The notes beneath the pieces are model-generated. The model searched no databases. It was not told the origin of the DNA and worked only from the letters and a program-made list of their open reading frames with translations. Made by a program: the position numbers and the translations under genes. From Lachnospira rogosae (GTDB taxonomy: Bacteria; Bacillota; Clostridia; Lachnospirales; Lachnospiraceae): a DNA stretch of 64,000 nt. Within the stretch, counting starts at the first letter, position 1. Each line of letters starts with the position of its first letter. The stretch covers positions 1 to 64,000 of the forward strand of contig NZ_JBBMER010000007.1 in NCBI RefSeq assembly GCF_040096455.1, read 5' to 3'. Positions 41,327 to 49,163 of this stretch are shown piece after piece.

Positions 41327-43060
41327 TCAGAACTTTGCAAATATGTTAGTACTATTCTTAAGATTCTGGGCAATACCCTTGTTTTCTATCATTTTATTGC
41401 TGATATTGACTATATCCTCAACAAGACCCTGTGTGCTTATAGCCGCATTATTAACTCCAGCAGCACCATCATCAACTACTGTTGTTATCGTATTGATGGA
41501 ATGAGCTATTTCATCCATATTTTTCTTCAGGACATCTGTTTTCTCAACGAATTCATCCATTGCATTCTCTATATATGAAGCATTTTCTTTATATTTCACG
41601 CCGCCATCAACAAATGTCTGAAATTCAGGAAGAATAGTCTGCTGAAGATACGAAACCAGATTATTAGCATTATCTGATAGATTATTAACAGCAGCAACAA
41701 CAACCGAGTTAATACTTTGTATCTTGTTGGCAGTTTCACGGCTTGAATCTGCTAACTGACGAATCTCATCTGCCACTACTGCAAAGCCCTTACCCGCTTC
41801 ACCTGCTCTGGCAGCTTCTATTGAAGCATTGAGTGCTAACAGATTCGTCTGGCTTGATATATTAAGAATATCATTCGTAAGGTTATTTACCTGGTCAACG
41901 CTCTTACTATCTTCTATTGCCTTATTAAGAACATCTAATATATTCCCAACCTTTTCACTTGTCTGAACCATATTATATCTTGCATCACTCTCTATTTTTT
42001 CTGCATTTGCCTTCATTTCCTTTGAGAACTGATTAATATCATCTGACTTTGTCGCTATAATCTCGACATCTTTTAGTATATTATCAGCATTATCATTAAT
42101 AGTATTAACAGAAAGCCCTACATCCTGCATAGTTGCAGATAATTCCTCTGTCATAGCAGATAAATCAGAAGCACTGTCATTGGATTTGACAACACTGCCA
42201 TCAACCTCAGCAACAACATTTTCCATATAGTTAGTATTCTCTATAATCAGCTTTAGTATTTCCTGCAGCTTATCCATAAAAAGATTGATACCGTTACCAA
42301 GGTCTGCTATCTCGTCATTAGATATGACTCTTACGCGCTTTGTCAGATCTCCTTCTCCATTATCGATTCCATCAATAATATCCCTGATATCTTTATTGGT
42401 TGCAATAATTGGTTTGATAACATACTTCATAACACAGTATATTGCTACAATAATTAATATAGCGCTTATAATAATAACTATACCATTACTGACAAGTGAG
42501 CTTATATACACACTGGTAAGCCTTTCCCTTGCCTCAGAAGCTGTATCATTGGCATGTGTGCTTAGCACCTCAATATCCTTCTGGATTGCTGTGCTGCTAT
42601 CACTTACAACTCCGTTAGCAATAGCATATGCTTCCTCATTCTTGCCTAAAGCACTGTATGCCATAATGTTTCCAAGCTCATATTTCATAGTATTATAATT
42701 ACTTACTAATGAATTATATGTATCCATATCATCATTCTGGACATATTTCTTATATTCATCCAGCTTTTGTTCTAATTCTTCCTGATTATCATTAATCTCG
42801 CCTACTACTGATATCATAGTATTAAGATCTGTTGCAATAATATGTGATAATCCAAGTGTATGAATAACCTGTATATCATTCTTTATTTCACCAAGATCTG
42901 AAACACTCATCATACAGTTATCTGTTATATCAGCGGCATTAGAGTTAACAGTTCTTATATTGTTTATAGCCATAACATTACATATTATTGTTAAAGCACC
43001 TAGTATAAATACTGGCAATAATATCAGTGTCTTCAGGCTCGTTCTTTTTTTATTATTCAT
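41327..43060 (-). CDS. Methyl-accepting chemotaxis protein
   Basis: 577 residues from the ATG at 43060 (TTGGAG upstream; the frame opens earlier without a site). Order: membrane helix 1 (about 10-30), a four-helix-bundle sensor domain outside the cell (about 35-185), membrane helix 2 (190-215), HAMP (to about 270), a methylation/signalling coiled coil with the hallmark hairpin tip NLLALNASIEAARAGEAGKG and DEIRQLADSSRETA. The receptor couples to CheW/CheA. It follows a sugar-binding lipoprotein gene by 54 nt, which suggests that the lipoprotein presents ligand to it. Confidence 0.93.
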   Translation of the reverse strand: MNNKKRTSLKTLILLPVFILGALTIICNVMAINNIRTVNSNAADITDNCMMSVSDLGEIKNDIQVIHTLGLSHIIATDLNTMISVVGEINDNQEELEQKLDEYKKYVQNDDMDTYNSLVSNYNTMKYELGNIMAYSALGKNEEAYAIANGVVSDSSTAIQKDIEVLSTHANDTASEARERLTSVYISSLVSNGIVIIISAILIIVAIYCVMKYVIKPIIATNKDIRDIIDGIDNGEGDLTKRVRVISNDEIADLGNGINLFMDKLQEILKLIIENTNYMENVVAEVDGSVVKSNDSASDLSAMTEELSATMQDVGLSVNTINDNADNILKDVEIIATKSDDINQFSKEMKANAEKIESDARYNMVQTSEKVGNILDVLNKAIEDSKSVDQVNNLTNDILNISSQTNLLALNASIEAARAGEAGKGFAVVADEIRQLADSSRETANKIQSINSVVVAAVNNLSDNANNLVSYLQQTILPEFQTFVDGGVKYKENASYIENAMDEFVEKTDVLKKNMDEIAHSINTITTVVDDGAAGVNNAAISTQGLVEDIVNISNKMIENKGIAQNLKNSTNIFAKF

Positions 43061-43114
43061 GCTTGTTCTCCAATCTTTTCTACTCACAGTAAATCAACTT
43101 TGGTCAACTTACTG

Positions 43115-44377
43115 TTACTTAATAGCAGAAGCTGTAATTTCATTAACTAACGTATCCATAACTTCCTGATCTGATAAACCACCATTATTACCACTAAGCA
43201 CCGTATTAGCAAACTTCTTACAGGCATCCCAGTAGCTGTTTCCTACTCTTTGTAATGTTCCATACTGGGACTGTGCAATGATTGCCTGTATTGCAGCCAC
43301 TTTTTTGATTTCTTCTGATTCTGCTGCCTTACTGTTAGATGGTCCCTGATTTTTCTCTTTAAACCTAAGTTCCTGATTCTGCTGATTAGTCAGCCAGTCA
43401 GCAAGCCTGCATGCCCATTCTTTATTCTTTGAATAAGAATTCACTCCCATCATCTTATAGCCTGTAAATGAAGACATCTGAACTTCCTTTCCCGCAACTG
43501 TATATGTTGGCAGCTTACAGGCACCATAATTCTCTCCCCAGGCTTCCTTTACATTCATAACATCCCATACACCACTTATTCCTGCTATAACATCACCACT
43601 TTTAATGTGTTCAGCTATATCTCCGTTAGGCATACTTACAAACCCTGGATTAGCTGCTATACTATTGAGAGCCTGTTTTATAGCTGCTCCAGTTATATCA
43701 CCTGTCTGCGAATTCCAGTTACATTCATTAGTTATACCATCTGGTTTAATAGAAAGACTAAGTCCTGTATTTCCGAAAAATGTATAAAGATACCATCCTG
43801 AATCAAACTCCATAGCAACTTTTTTATTGTTAGCTGCTGCAATTGACAACATTTTATCTAATGACTTAACATCGTCTTCTGAAAAATATTCTTTATTATA
43901 ATACATAAAATATCCATTATCTGCTGTCATAGGATAGCCGTATAATGTATCATTCAGAGTCGCTGCTTCGACTGACTCCTTTACATTAGCTGCTGCTATT
44001 TCATCTGCATTGGGTACCTCTGTCAGAACTCCGCCAGCCGTTAATGATATAATCTGATCATCTGGAAATGAAAACACATCTGCACCATTGTGTACATCTG
44101 TAAGCATAACATCACGAACCTGTGAATCTGCCTGGATTTCAACCGTTATATCAAACTCTGCTTCATCTTTATATTGTTCCTTAAAGCTGTCTAGCATTTT
44201 GTTCATGACATCCAGACCATCCTTTTCTGTCCACACCTTTAAAGAGACAACTTTATCTGTACCACCTGATAACTCCTCTCTGTTGCCACCTATTATACCT
44301 GCATTACCACATCCAGATAAGACAATAGAAGATATCAAGCCAACAATGCACAATTTCCTTGTTATTCTTTTGTTCAT
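43115..44377 (-). CDS. Extracellular solute-binding lipoprotein, family 1 (sugar type)
   Basis: 420 residues. The signal peptide ends in a lipobox LSGC with Cys23 as the lipidated residue. The mature part is a maltose-binding-protein-like two-lobe fold: VSLKVWTEKDGLDVMNKMLDSF, GADVFSFPDDQI, YGYPMTADNGYFMYYNKEYF, IAGISGVWDV. No ABC permease or ATPase gene accompanies it; instead an MCP gene follows in the same operon. It probably serves chemotaxis or shares a remote transporter. The sugar is unknown. Promoter at 44539-44567; AGGGG precedes the ATG. Confidence 0.88.
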   Translation of the reverse strand: MNKRITRKLCIVGLISSIVLSGCGNAGIIGGNREELSGGTDKVVSLKVWTEKDGLDVMNKMLDSFKEQYKDEAEFDITVEIQADSQVRDVMLTDVHNGADVFSFPDDQIISLTAGGVLTEVPNADEIAAANVKESVEAATLNDTLYGYPMTADNGYFMYYNKEYFSEDDVKSLDKMLSIAAANNKKVAMEFDSGWYLYTFFGNTGLSLSIKPDGITNECNWNSQTGDITGAAIKQALNSIAANPGFVSMPNGDIAEHIKSGDVIAGISGVWDVMNVKEAWGENYGACKLPTYTVAGKEVQMSSFTGYKMMGVNSYSKNKEWACRLADWLTNQQNQELRFKEKNQGPSNSKAAESEEIKKVAAIQAIIAQSQYGTLQRVGNSYWDACKKFANTVLSGNNGGLSDQEVMDTLVNEITASAIK

Positions 44378-44538
44378 ATTAATATACCCCTTTTGTATAA
44401 ATTTACGTTCTTAATATACCGATTAGAATCTAATAATAAATGTAAAATCGAAATCACAATCCAATTTCCTTTAGATTACTTCACACGAATTTGACAAATC
44501 ATAATAGAAATTAATTAACGTACTAATATATTATATTT

Positions 44539-44567
44539 ATTGTAGACTTTATAACAGTATTTGTCAA
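44539..44567 (-). promoter_or_regulatory. Promoter of the binding-protein/MCP operon
   Basis: On the minus strand: TTGACA (44562-44567), 17-bp spacer, TACAAT (44539-44544), leaving a leader of about 155 nt in which I see no known RNA motif. Confidence 0.75.
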
Positions 44568-44661
44568 TCAATTTACCTGCTGACCGGCTTATCCTGTACA
44601 GTCTTTTCAACACTTCTGAAAATAGTAAGAATTGAAATAATTATAAACTATTTATAAATTA

Positions 44662-44704
44662 TTAGCACTCACCTATTGACAGTGCTAATGATTAGGTATA
44701 TAAC
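44662..44704 (+). promoter_or_regulatory. CIRCE operator overlapping the hsp20 promoter
   Basis: TTAGCACTC (44662-44670), 9-nt spacer, CAGTGCTAA (44680-44688): the CIRCE inverted repeat with one mismatch, the binding site of the HrcA heat-shock repressor. TTGACA (44676-44681), 17 bp and TATAAC (44699-44704) form the promoter, so bound HrcA would cover the -35 box. Confidence 0.88.
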
Positions 44705-44892
44705 ATAGCCAGAACAAAGGAAAGGGAGTTAAGAAATAGTAATTAAGATAACGCCATTCCAGATGTTCCAAAGAAACAAGGTAATAGTTCAGATGAATAT
44801 GTAATCCTGGGGATTGGTTATTTATATATCCAATCTGAATGAACGAAAGGTTCAGCCGAACAAATAGTTTATTAAAAAAGGAGCGATGACTT
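44705..44892 (+). other. Long 5' leader of hsp20
   Basis: About 185 nt between the probable start and the ATG. It contains two hairpins: GGATTGG...CCAATC (around 44814-44838) and CTGAA...TTCAG (around 44838-44858). No reading frame with a good ribosome site. Either could modulate translation with temperature; this is speculative. Confidence 0.4.
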
Positions 44893-45333
44893 ATGTTAAT
44901 GCCTAGTATTTTTGGAGAGAATTTATTTAATGATGATTGGATGAACTTCGGATTTCCTGAAGTTGAAAAAGCTTTGTATGGTAAACACGCCAGCCACGAA
45001 ATGAAGACTGATGTCAGAGAAACCGATTCCGGCTATGAAGTTGATATTGATTTACCTGGCTTTAAGAAAGACGAAATCAATATACAGCTTGATAATGGAT
45101 ACCTTTCAATCAGTGCCGCTAAGGGTCTTGATAAGGACGAGCAGGACAAGGAAGGCAAGTATATCAGAAAGGAACGTTATGCCGGCTCTATGAGCAGAAG
45201 CTTCTACGTTGGTAATGCAATTACTCAGGACGACATAAAGGCTAAATATGAAAGTGGTATTTTAAGACTCTCTGTACCAAAGAAAGCTGCTGAGGAAATT
45301 GAAAGTGCTAAGAGGATTGCTATTGAGGGATAA
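44893..45333 (+). CDS. Small heat-shock protein, Hsp20 family
   Basis: 146 residues. ATP-independent chaperone that holds unfolding proteins in large oligomers. The alpha-crystallin domain spans about 38-138: MKTDVRETDSGYEVDIDLPGFKKDEI, YLSISAAK, and GILRLSVPKK, with the C-terminal I-x-I-type anchor IAIEG. The N-terminal MLMPSIFGENLFNDDWMNFGF is the usual short clostridial arm. AAAAAAGGAG precedes the ATG. Control by HrcA through the CIRCE element and a strong terminator after the gene make it a single-gene heat-shock unit. Confidence 0.95.
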   Translation: MLMPSIFGENLFNDDWMNFGFPEVEKALYGKHASHEMKTDVRETDSGYEVDIDLPGFKKDEINIQLDNGYLSISAAKGLDKDEQDKEGKYIRKERYAGSMSRSFYVGNAITQDDIKAKYESGILRLSVPKKAAEEIESAKRIAIEG

Positions 45334-45437
45334 TCCGTACAGAAATGTGTGAATTGGACTAATTGATAGTGCACTTAGCATCTGTGACTGCTGTTGCTAA
45401 TGTAGTCCTTAGCCAAGATATGAGTTGTAATTGAATA

Positions 45438-45602
45438 ATTAAGAAATGCCAGTCCCTAAGGTTGAACTTAGAGACTGGCATTTTTATATTTTGCCATAAC
45501 AAGATATCCATTATCCCACTCAACTACTTTCGTATATCTCTCCAATTTATCAGAAGTGATAAAACGAACTCTTTGATTATTAAATTCAAAAATTGTACAC
45601 AC
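45438..45602 (-). pseudogene. Truncated minus-strand gene running into the hsp20 terminator
   Basis: A 54-codon frame opens with GTG at 45602 behind AGGTG. The first 40 residues look coding (FEFNNQRVRFIT, TKVVEWDNGYLVMAKY) and resemble small lachnospiral proteins that continue further. Here the frame enters the terminator stem of hsp20 and ends in nonsense (KKCQSLSSTLGTGIS). I read it as the 5' half of a lost gene. Family recall is from memory. Confidence 0.5.
45443..45487 (+). terminator. Intrinsic terminator of hsp20
   Basis: AAATGCCAGTC-CTAAG...CTTAG-GACTGGCATTT with a U-tract, about 110 nt after the hsp20 stop. Confidence 0.85.
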
Positions 45603-45670
45603 AGAACACCTAAAACGGAATATAATGGTGTGAACACGCTATTTTATGGGAGTTTGAGGTGTTCGATGAC

Positions 45671-45701
45671 TGCGGGAATTGCATAGCAATGAAGCAATCC
45701 G
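45671..45701 (-). repeat. Dispersed GTGCTACGCAC-type repeat (copy B, inverted)
   Basis: Read on the minus strand, CGGATTGCTTCATTGCTA continues TGCAATTCCCGCA. It aligns with 41278-41308 and 45808-45829. With the copy at 45808-45829 it forms a facing pair about 160 bp across that encloses the AEC gene promoter. Confidence 0.55.
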
Positions 45702-45730
45702 GTTACATCAGCGAGTAGCAAAATTTACTT

Positions 45731-45760
45731 TTGACACTCTCATCATTTATATTGTATCAT
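45731..45760 (+). promoter_or_regulatory. Promoter of the AEC transporter gene
   Basis: TTGACA (45731-45736), 18-bp spacer, TATCAT (45755-45760). TTTTGACACTCTCAT is shared with the promoter at 23426. Confidence 0.6.
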
Positions 45761-45769
45761 TAGATTTAA

Positions 45770-45829
45770 TGATGCCGATGTCAAAAATCCACGGCTTTAA
45801 CGCTTACGGATTGTTCCGTGCTACGCACT
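45770..45829. repeat. Dispersed GTGCTACGCAC-type repeat (copy C)
   Basis: 60 bp, about 78 percent identical to 41241-41300 without gaps; the last 20 bases are the same. It lies in the 5' untranslated region of the AEC gene. Confidence 0.65.
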
Positions 45830-45877
45830 ATTATATTTAATTTTAGCAGAATCAGTATTGTGAAAATGGAGGGCAGT

Positions 45878-46855
45878 ATGGCTATTGTTGTTGCTGAAAA
45901 AATAATTGAAATGTTTTTTATAATGCTTTGCGGAATAGTTCTATATAAAACTGGTCTGATTGATGATAAGACTGTTCCAAGGCTGTCAAACATTCTTCTT
46001 ATGCTGGTTTCACCTCTTATGATATTCCAATCTTACCAGATGGACTTTGATGGACATCTTATGTGGGGGCTTGGTCTTACACTCATTGCAGCTTTAACAA
46101 CATTTACAGTTATTATAATATTAACAAATATACTAATCAGAAATACTGAATATAGCAGAAACGGTATAAGTATAAGTTCTGCTTATAATCTGCAAAAAAA
46201 CAAAATTCCTGTTGAGAAAATTGCCCTTATATATTCAAACAGTGGTTTTATAGGACTACCTCTTATCAATGGCGTCATTGGCCAGGAAGGTGTTTTCTAT
46301 ATGACAGCTTACCTTACTGTATTCAATCTGTTATTATGGACACATGGCGTTATAGTCATGGGTGGAGCAGGTGACTTCAAAACTATATGCAGGAATCTTT
46401 GCACACCAACCATTATAGCCATATTCGCTGGTGTTATATGCTTTGTTACCGGCATAAAAATACCTGCTGTTATAGATAATCCGATTCAATACATAGCCAA
46501 TATGAATACGCCACTTGCTATGCTTATAGCTGGTGCTAATCTTGCACAGAGCAATATTGTAAGCAGCCTCAAGAGTCTGCGTATGTACTATCTTTGTGCT
46601 CTTAAGCTCATCATATTTCCTGTAATCGGTATGCTTATTCTTTATATTTTCAACTTCCAGAGCTTTGATTTTAATGTACCGTTTACCGTATTCATAGGAA
46701 TGGCCTGCCCTGCCGGAGCATCTGCTATTATGTTTGCAGAAAGATATGACAAGGATTCACTTTACGCGACAGAAATATTCGTGCTTACAACTATATTGTC
46801 ACTCATTACAATACCTTTGTTGTCAATATTTGCGATAAAGCTGTTTGGTCTGTAA
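45878..46855 (+). CDS. AEC-family transporter (auxin efflux carrier-like)
   Basis: 325 residues from the ATG at 45878, with GGAGG six bases upstream; the frame also opens at a GTG at 45818 inside the repeat, which I reject. About ten membrane helices in two inverted halves with the family motifs SGFIGLPLINGVIG and ANMNTPLAMLIAGANLAQ, and GMACPAGASAIMFAERY near the end. Such carriers export or import malate and other organic acids. A 13-bp tandem array begins just after the stop. Substrate unknown. Confidence 0.87.
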   Translation: MAIVVAEKIIEMFFIMLCGIVLYKTGLIDDKTVPRLSNILLMLVSPLMIFQSYQMDFDGHLMWGLGLTLIAALTTFTVIIILTNILIRNTEYSRNGISISSAYNLQKNKIPVEKIALIYSNSGFIGLPLINGVIGQEGVFYMTAYLTVFNLLLWTHGVIVMGGAGDFKTICRNLCTPTIIAIFAGVICFVTGIKIPAVIDNPIQYIANMNTPLAMLIAGANLAQSNIVSSLKSLRMYYLCALKLIIFPVIGMLILYIFNFQSFDFNVPFTVFIGMACPAGASAIMFAERYDKDSLYATEIFVLTTILSLITIPLLSIFAIKLFGL

Positions 46856-46858
46856 GTG

Positions 46859-46949
46859 AATTATGAAGCCTGTCTGTAAAGTCTATCTATGAAGCACGTC
46901 TGTAAAGCCTGTCTATAAGGTATGTCTGTGAAGTCTTTTTATGAAGTCT
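46859..46949. repeat. 13-bp tandem array (seven units)
   Basis: Seven units of exactly 13 bp, pattern GTCTGTAAAGYCT / NTCTATGAAGCCT, run from 46859 to 46949. They begin 3 bp after the AEC stop, and the last codons of the gene (GGTCTGTAA) match the unit, so the array may have grown from the gene end. Confidence 0.75.
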
Positions 46950-47123
46950 TAGAACTACTTACTGGAATAATGCTTTTGGCAAATACTTATGTATGCAGCA
47001 CTTGCTCTTGACTGTCTCCTTGCAGCATCAGACTTTGACTTAACCTGTTTTAAACTTGGATATACACCCTTTTCCACTCTCTCAGATTTACACCTATTTT
47101 CTTATAAATATGTGCTCTAATAG
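46950..47123. other. Decayed DNA, no intact gene
   Basis: On the minus strand about 60 codons are open (ending near 46965, with GVYPSLKQVKSKSD as its best part) but there is no start or ribosome site. It may be a scrap of a lost gene or chance. Confidence 0.3.
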
Positions 47124-47240
47124 TTTCTTGTGGATTATCAGGATGATATTAATGCAGATATTATCTGTAAAAAATTTGGCTTTTCCCAGTCTCACTTTTC
47201 AAGATTGTTCAAGCAGAATACAGGGGAATTATCTCTTTGA
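47124..47240 (+). pseudogene. Fragment of an AraC-type regulator
   Basis: About 38 codons with no start read DYQDDINADIICKKFGFSQS then HFSRLFKQNTGE and a stop. They match residues of the complete AraC protein at 48188-49036 (DINVDNICKLFSFSSSHFSR, LFKQNTGE), covering the first DNA-binding helix-turn-helix. A relic of a paralogue about 1 kb from the intact gene. Confidence 0.75.
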
Positions 47241-47378
47241 GAACTAGAATTATCGTTTTGATATCCTAAAAAGCCCATAAATAGGGGATTTATATCTGGT
47301 AGTGTTACATATCTGTTGTATGCGTAGCACTACCCACAGATTTCCAGAACTGCTCATTACTTTATTGAAGAAAGAATA

Positions 47379-47722
47379 TTATTCCATCTCAATGCCAATG
47401 TTATTAAATGTGTCGACTTCTAAATCCACAAGTATCATATTAACTCTAATATATCAACCATCCGCAACAAATGCTTACACCGCCGTAATACTAGCATTTT
47501 TAATTTTAGTCTCTGATAGGTTTTCATTCCACCTGACTGTACATTCTGTTTCATAATGATATTTTATAAAATCAATTTGAGCTTTGACCCGCACTTTTGC
47601 CCCTTCCTTATTAAGGCTTAGAAGCTCAGATGATATCCATTTAAATTTTGCCTCTTCATCAGATGGCCACTCATAGCCAGCGATAAAATCACAGCTATAT
47701 AAGCACTTATCCTCGTGCTCAG
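47379..47722 (-). pseudogene. Decayed extension in frame with the small membrane protein gene upstream
   Basis: Directly after the TAA of the gene at 47724 and in the same frame, about 80 codons are open (CLYSCDFIAGYEWPSDEE, FKWISSELLSLNKEGAKVRV). TAA, TGA and a further open piece (VNMILVDLEVDTFNNIGIEM) follow. The protein-like composition through several stops suggests a longer ancestral gene that has decayed. Family not recognised. Confidence 0.5.
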
Positions 47723-47723
47723 C

Positions 47724-48035
47724 TTATATTTTTTCATCTGTTAAATCTCCCTTTATATTTCTACACTGTAAACGATATCCATGAATCCTGACAATACTTA
47801 CTATAAGCAGTGCCAATACTACAATATAAATAATCAGGCTCATCATTACCGTGTCAGGAACTTTAAAATTAACAAATGCTATAATCAAGGCAAACACAAT
47901 GTCGGCAGCAGCTATAAAATACCATTTATGTATATTCCGTTTATAATCTTTAATAAGTTCATTACTATTCATTCCCTTATCATTATAACCAGCATCAAGT
48001 TTATAAATGTTAATTGGCATTCTCTCATTATTCAT
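47724..48035 (-). CDS. Small membrane protein of unknown function, possibly truncated
   Basis: 103 residues from the ATG at 48035, with GGAGGG upstream. A soluble N-terminus of about 40 residues is followed by two membrane helices (about 43-62 and 68-88) and a short basic tail. Coding-like sequence continues in the same frame after the stop, so the protein may be a shortened version of a longer membrane-anchored protein. Divergent from the AraC gene, which could control it. Confidence 0.55.
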   Translation of the reverse strand: MNNERMPINIYKLDAGYNDKGMNSNELIKDYKRNIHKWYFIAAADIVFALIIAFVNFKVPDTVMMSLIIYIVVLALLIVSIVRIHGYRLQCRNIKGDLTDEKI

Positions 48036-48187
48036 TACTAATCCCTCCGCAAAAAACAACTGCTTAGTTACATATGTATTATACATTATTAATTTGTCGC
48101 TTTCTTTATAAAAAATATCACTTTACAATTAGAATTTAAGATATTATGCTATTTTATATTTAATATCATTAGATGGAAGTAAAATGT

Positions 48188-49036
48188 ATGCCAAGACCTA
48201 TAAAAGATTGTAATAATTTTGAAATAAACAGAAGTATCGTTTATAACGGAAAAGATATTAATTTTCATATGCCATCAATGAGTGCATGTATAAAACATTA
48301 TGAGATTGGTTTTCAGATATCTGGCAGTCATCATGTATACTCAACTGATGGAGAGTGGGATATTCTCAGAGGATATGTTGGAACAATGCCTCTTGGATTA
48401 CATCACCAGACCTTTTATACCAGCAATGAAACGCATAACAGCATACTTATTAAATATTCATTTGATATAGCTGATTATATAAAGTCAGAAATATCTGCTG
48501 TTGCATTTAACAGATTCTACGCTGAAAAATACCACATTCTGAATCAGGAAGACCAGCAAGTTGTCCGGAATATTTTTGAAAAGATGCTGACTGAGTATAA
48601 TATTAATTCACCATACTCAGATTCTAAATTAAAGGCATTGCTTACATACTTAATTATATTTATTATTGAGCATGAGTTATCTCATGATATAAACGGCAGT
48701 CAGGGCAAGAAAATAAACAAAAATATCAATGATGTTATGAGATATATAGACTCTAATTATATGACTGATATAAATGTGGATAATATTTGTAAATTATTTA
48801 GCTTTTCCAGCTCTCATTTTTCAAGGCTATTCAAACAAAATACAGGAGAAGCTTTTTCAAGATATTTATCTAAGGTAAGATTAGAACATGCTATAGTTTT
48901 ACTGTCAAATACTGACAAACCAATAGATCAAATTGCATATGAATGCGGATTTAAAAGTACCAGCTACTTTAGTTATTCATTTAAAAAAGAATTCCTTGTT
49001 TCACCGCTTAAGTATAGGATGCAGATGAAGGGTTAA
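48188..49036 (+). CDS. AraC-family transcriptional regulator
   Basis: 282 residues from the ATG at 48188, with GGAAG ten bases upstream; the frame extends five codons further. The N-terminal cupin-like ligand domain (about 1-150, with HYEIGFQISGSHHVYS) precedes the two-HTH DNA-binding domain. That domain has INVDNICKLFSFSSSHFSRLF, then IDQIAYECGFKSTSYFSYSFKKEF and SPLKYR. It is divergent from the small membrane protein gene at 47724. A decayed paralogue is at 47124. Effector unknown. Confidence 0.88.
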   Translation: MPRPIKDCNNFEINRSIVYNGKDINFHMPSMSACIKHYEIGFQISGSHHVYSTDGEWDILRGYVGTMPLGLHHQTFYTSNETHNSILIKYSFDIADYIKSEISAVAFNRFYAEKYHILNQEDQQVVRNIFEKMLTEYNINSPYSDSKLKALLTYLIIFIIEHELSHDINGSQGKKINKNINDVMRYIDSNYMTDINVDNICKLFSFSSSHFSRLFKQNTGEAFSRYLSKVRLEHAIVLLSNTDKPIDQIAYECGFKSTSYFSYSFKKEFLVSPLKYRMQMKG

Positions 49037-49049
49037 TGTAATTAATGTC

Positions 49050-49082
49050 AAAAAACACACCAGAACCGAAATTCTGGTGTGT
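49050..49082 (-). terminator. Intrinsic terminator of the zeta-like gene pair
   Basis: On the minus strand ACACACCAGAA-tttcgg-TTCTGGTGTGT followed by TTTTTTG. The stem could also serve the convergent AraC gene. Confidence 0.8.
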
Positions 49083-49163
49083 AATAAATTGTATTGGTAT
49101 TCCAAGATAAGATAACAACAACATTATTCCATCAATCCTAATATATCCTGTTCACTCCAATAT

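Noticed and set aside
45818..45877. Upstream GTG start for the AEC transporter
   Set aside because: It lies inside the dispersed repeat; the ATG at 45878 has a strong GGAGG site and the correct family N-terminus.
46965..47155. Minus-strand frame of about 60 codons (KKIGVNLRVEKGVYPSLKQ region)
   Set aside because: Open and somewhat protein-like, but it has no start, ribosome site or recognised family and partly overlaps the AraC relic; too weak to call.
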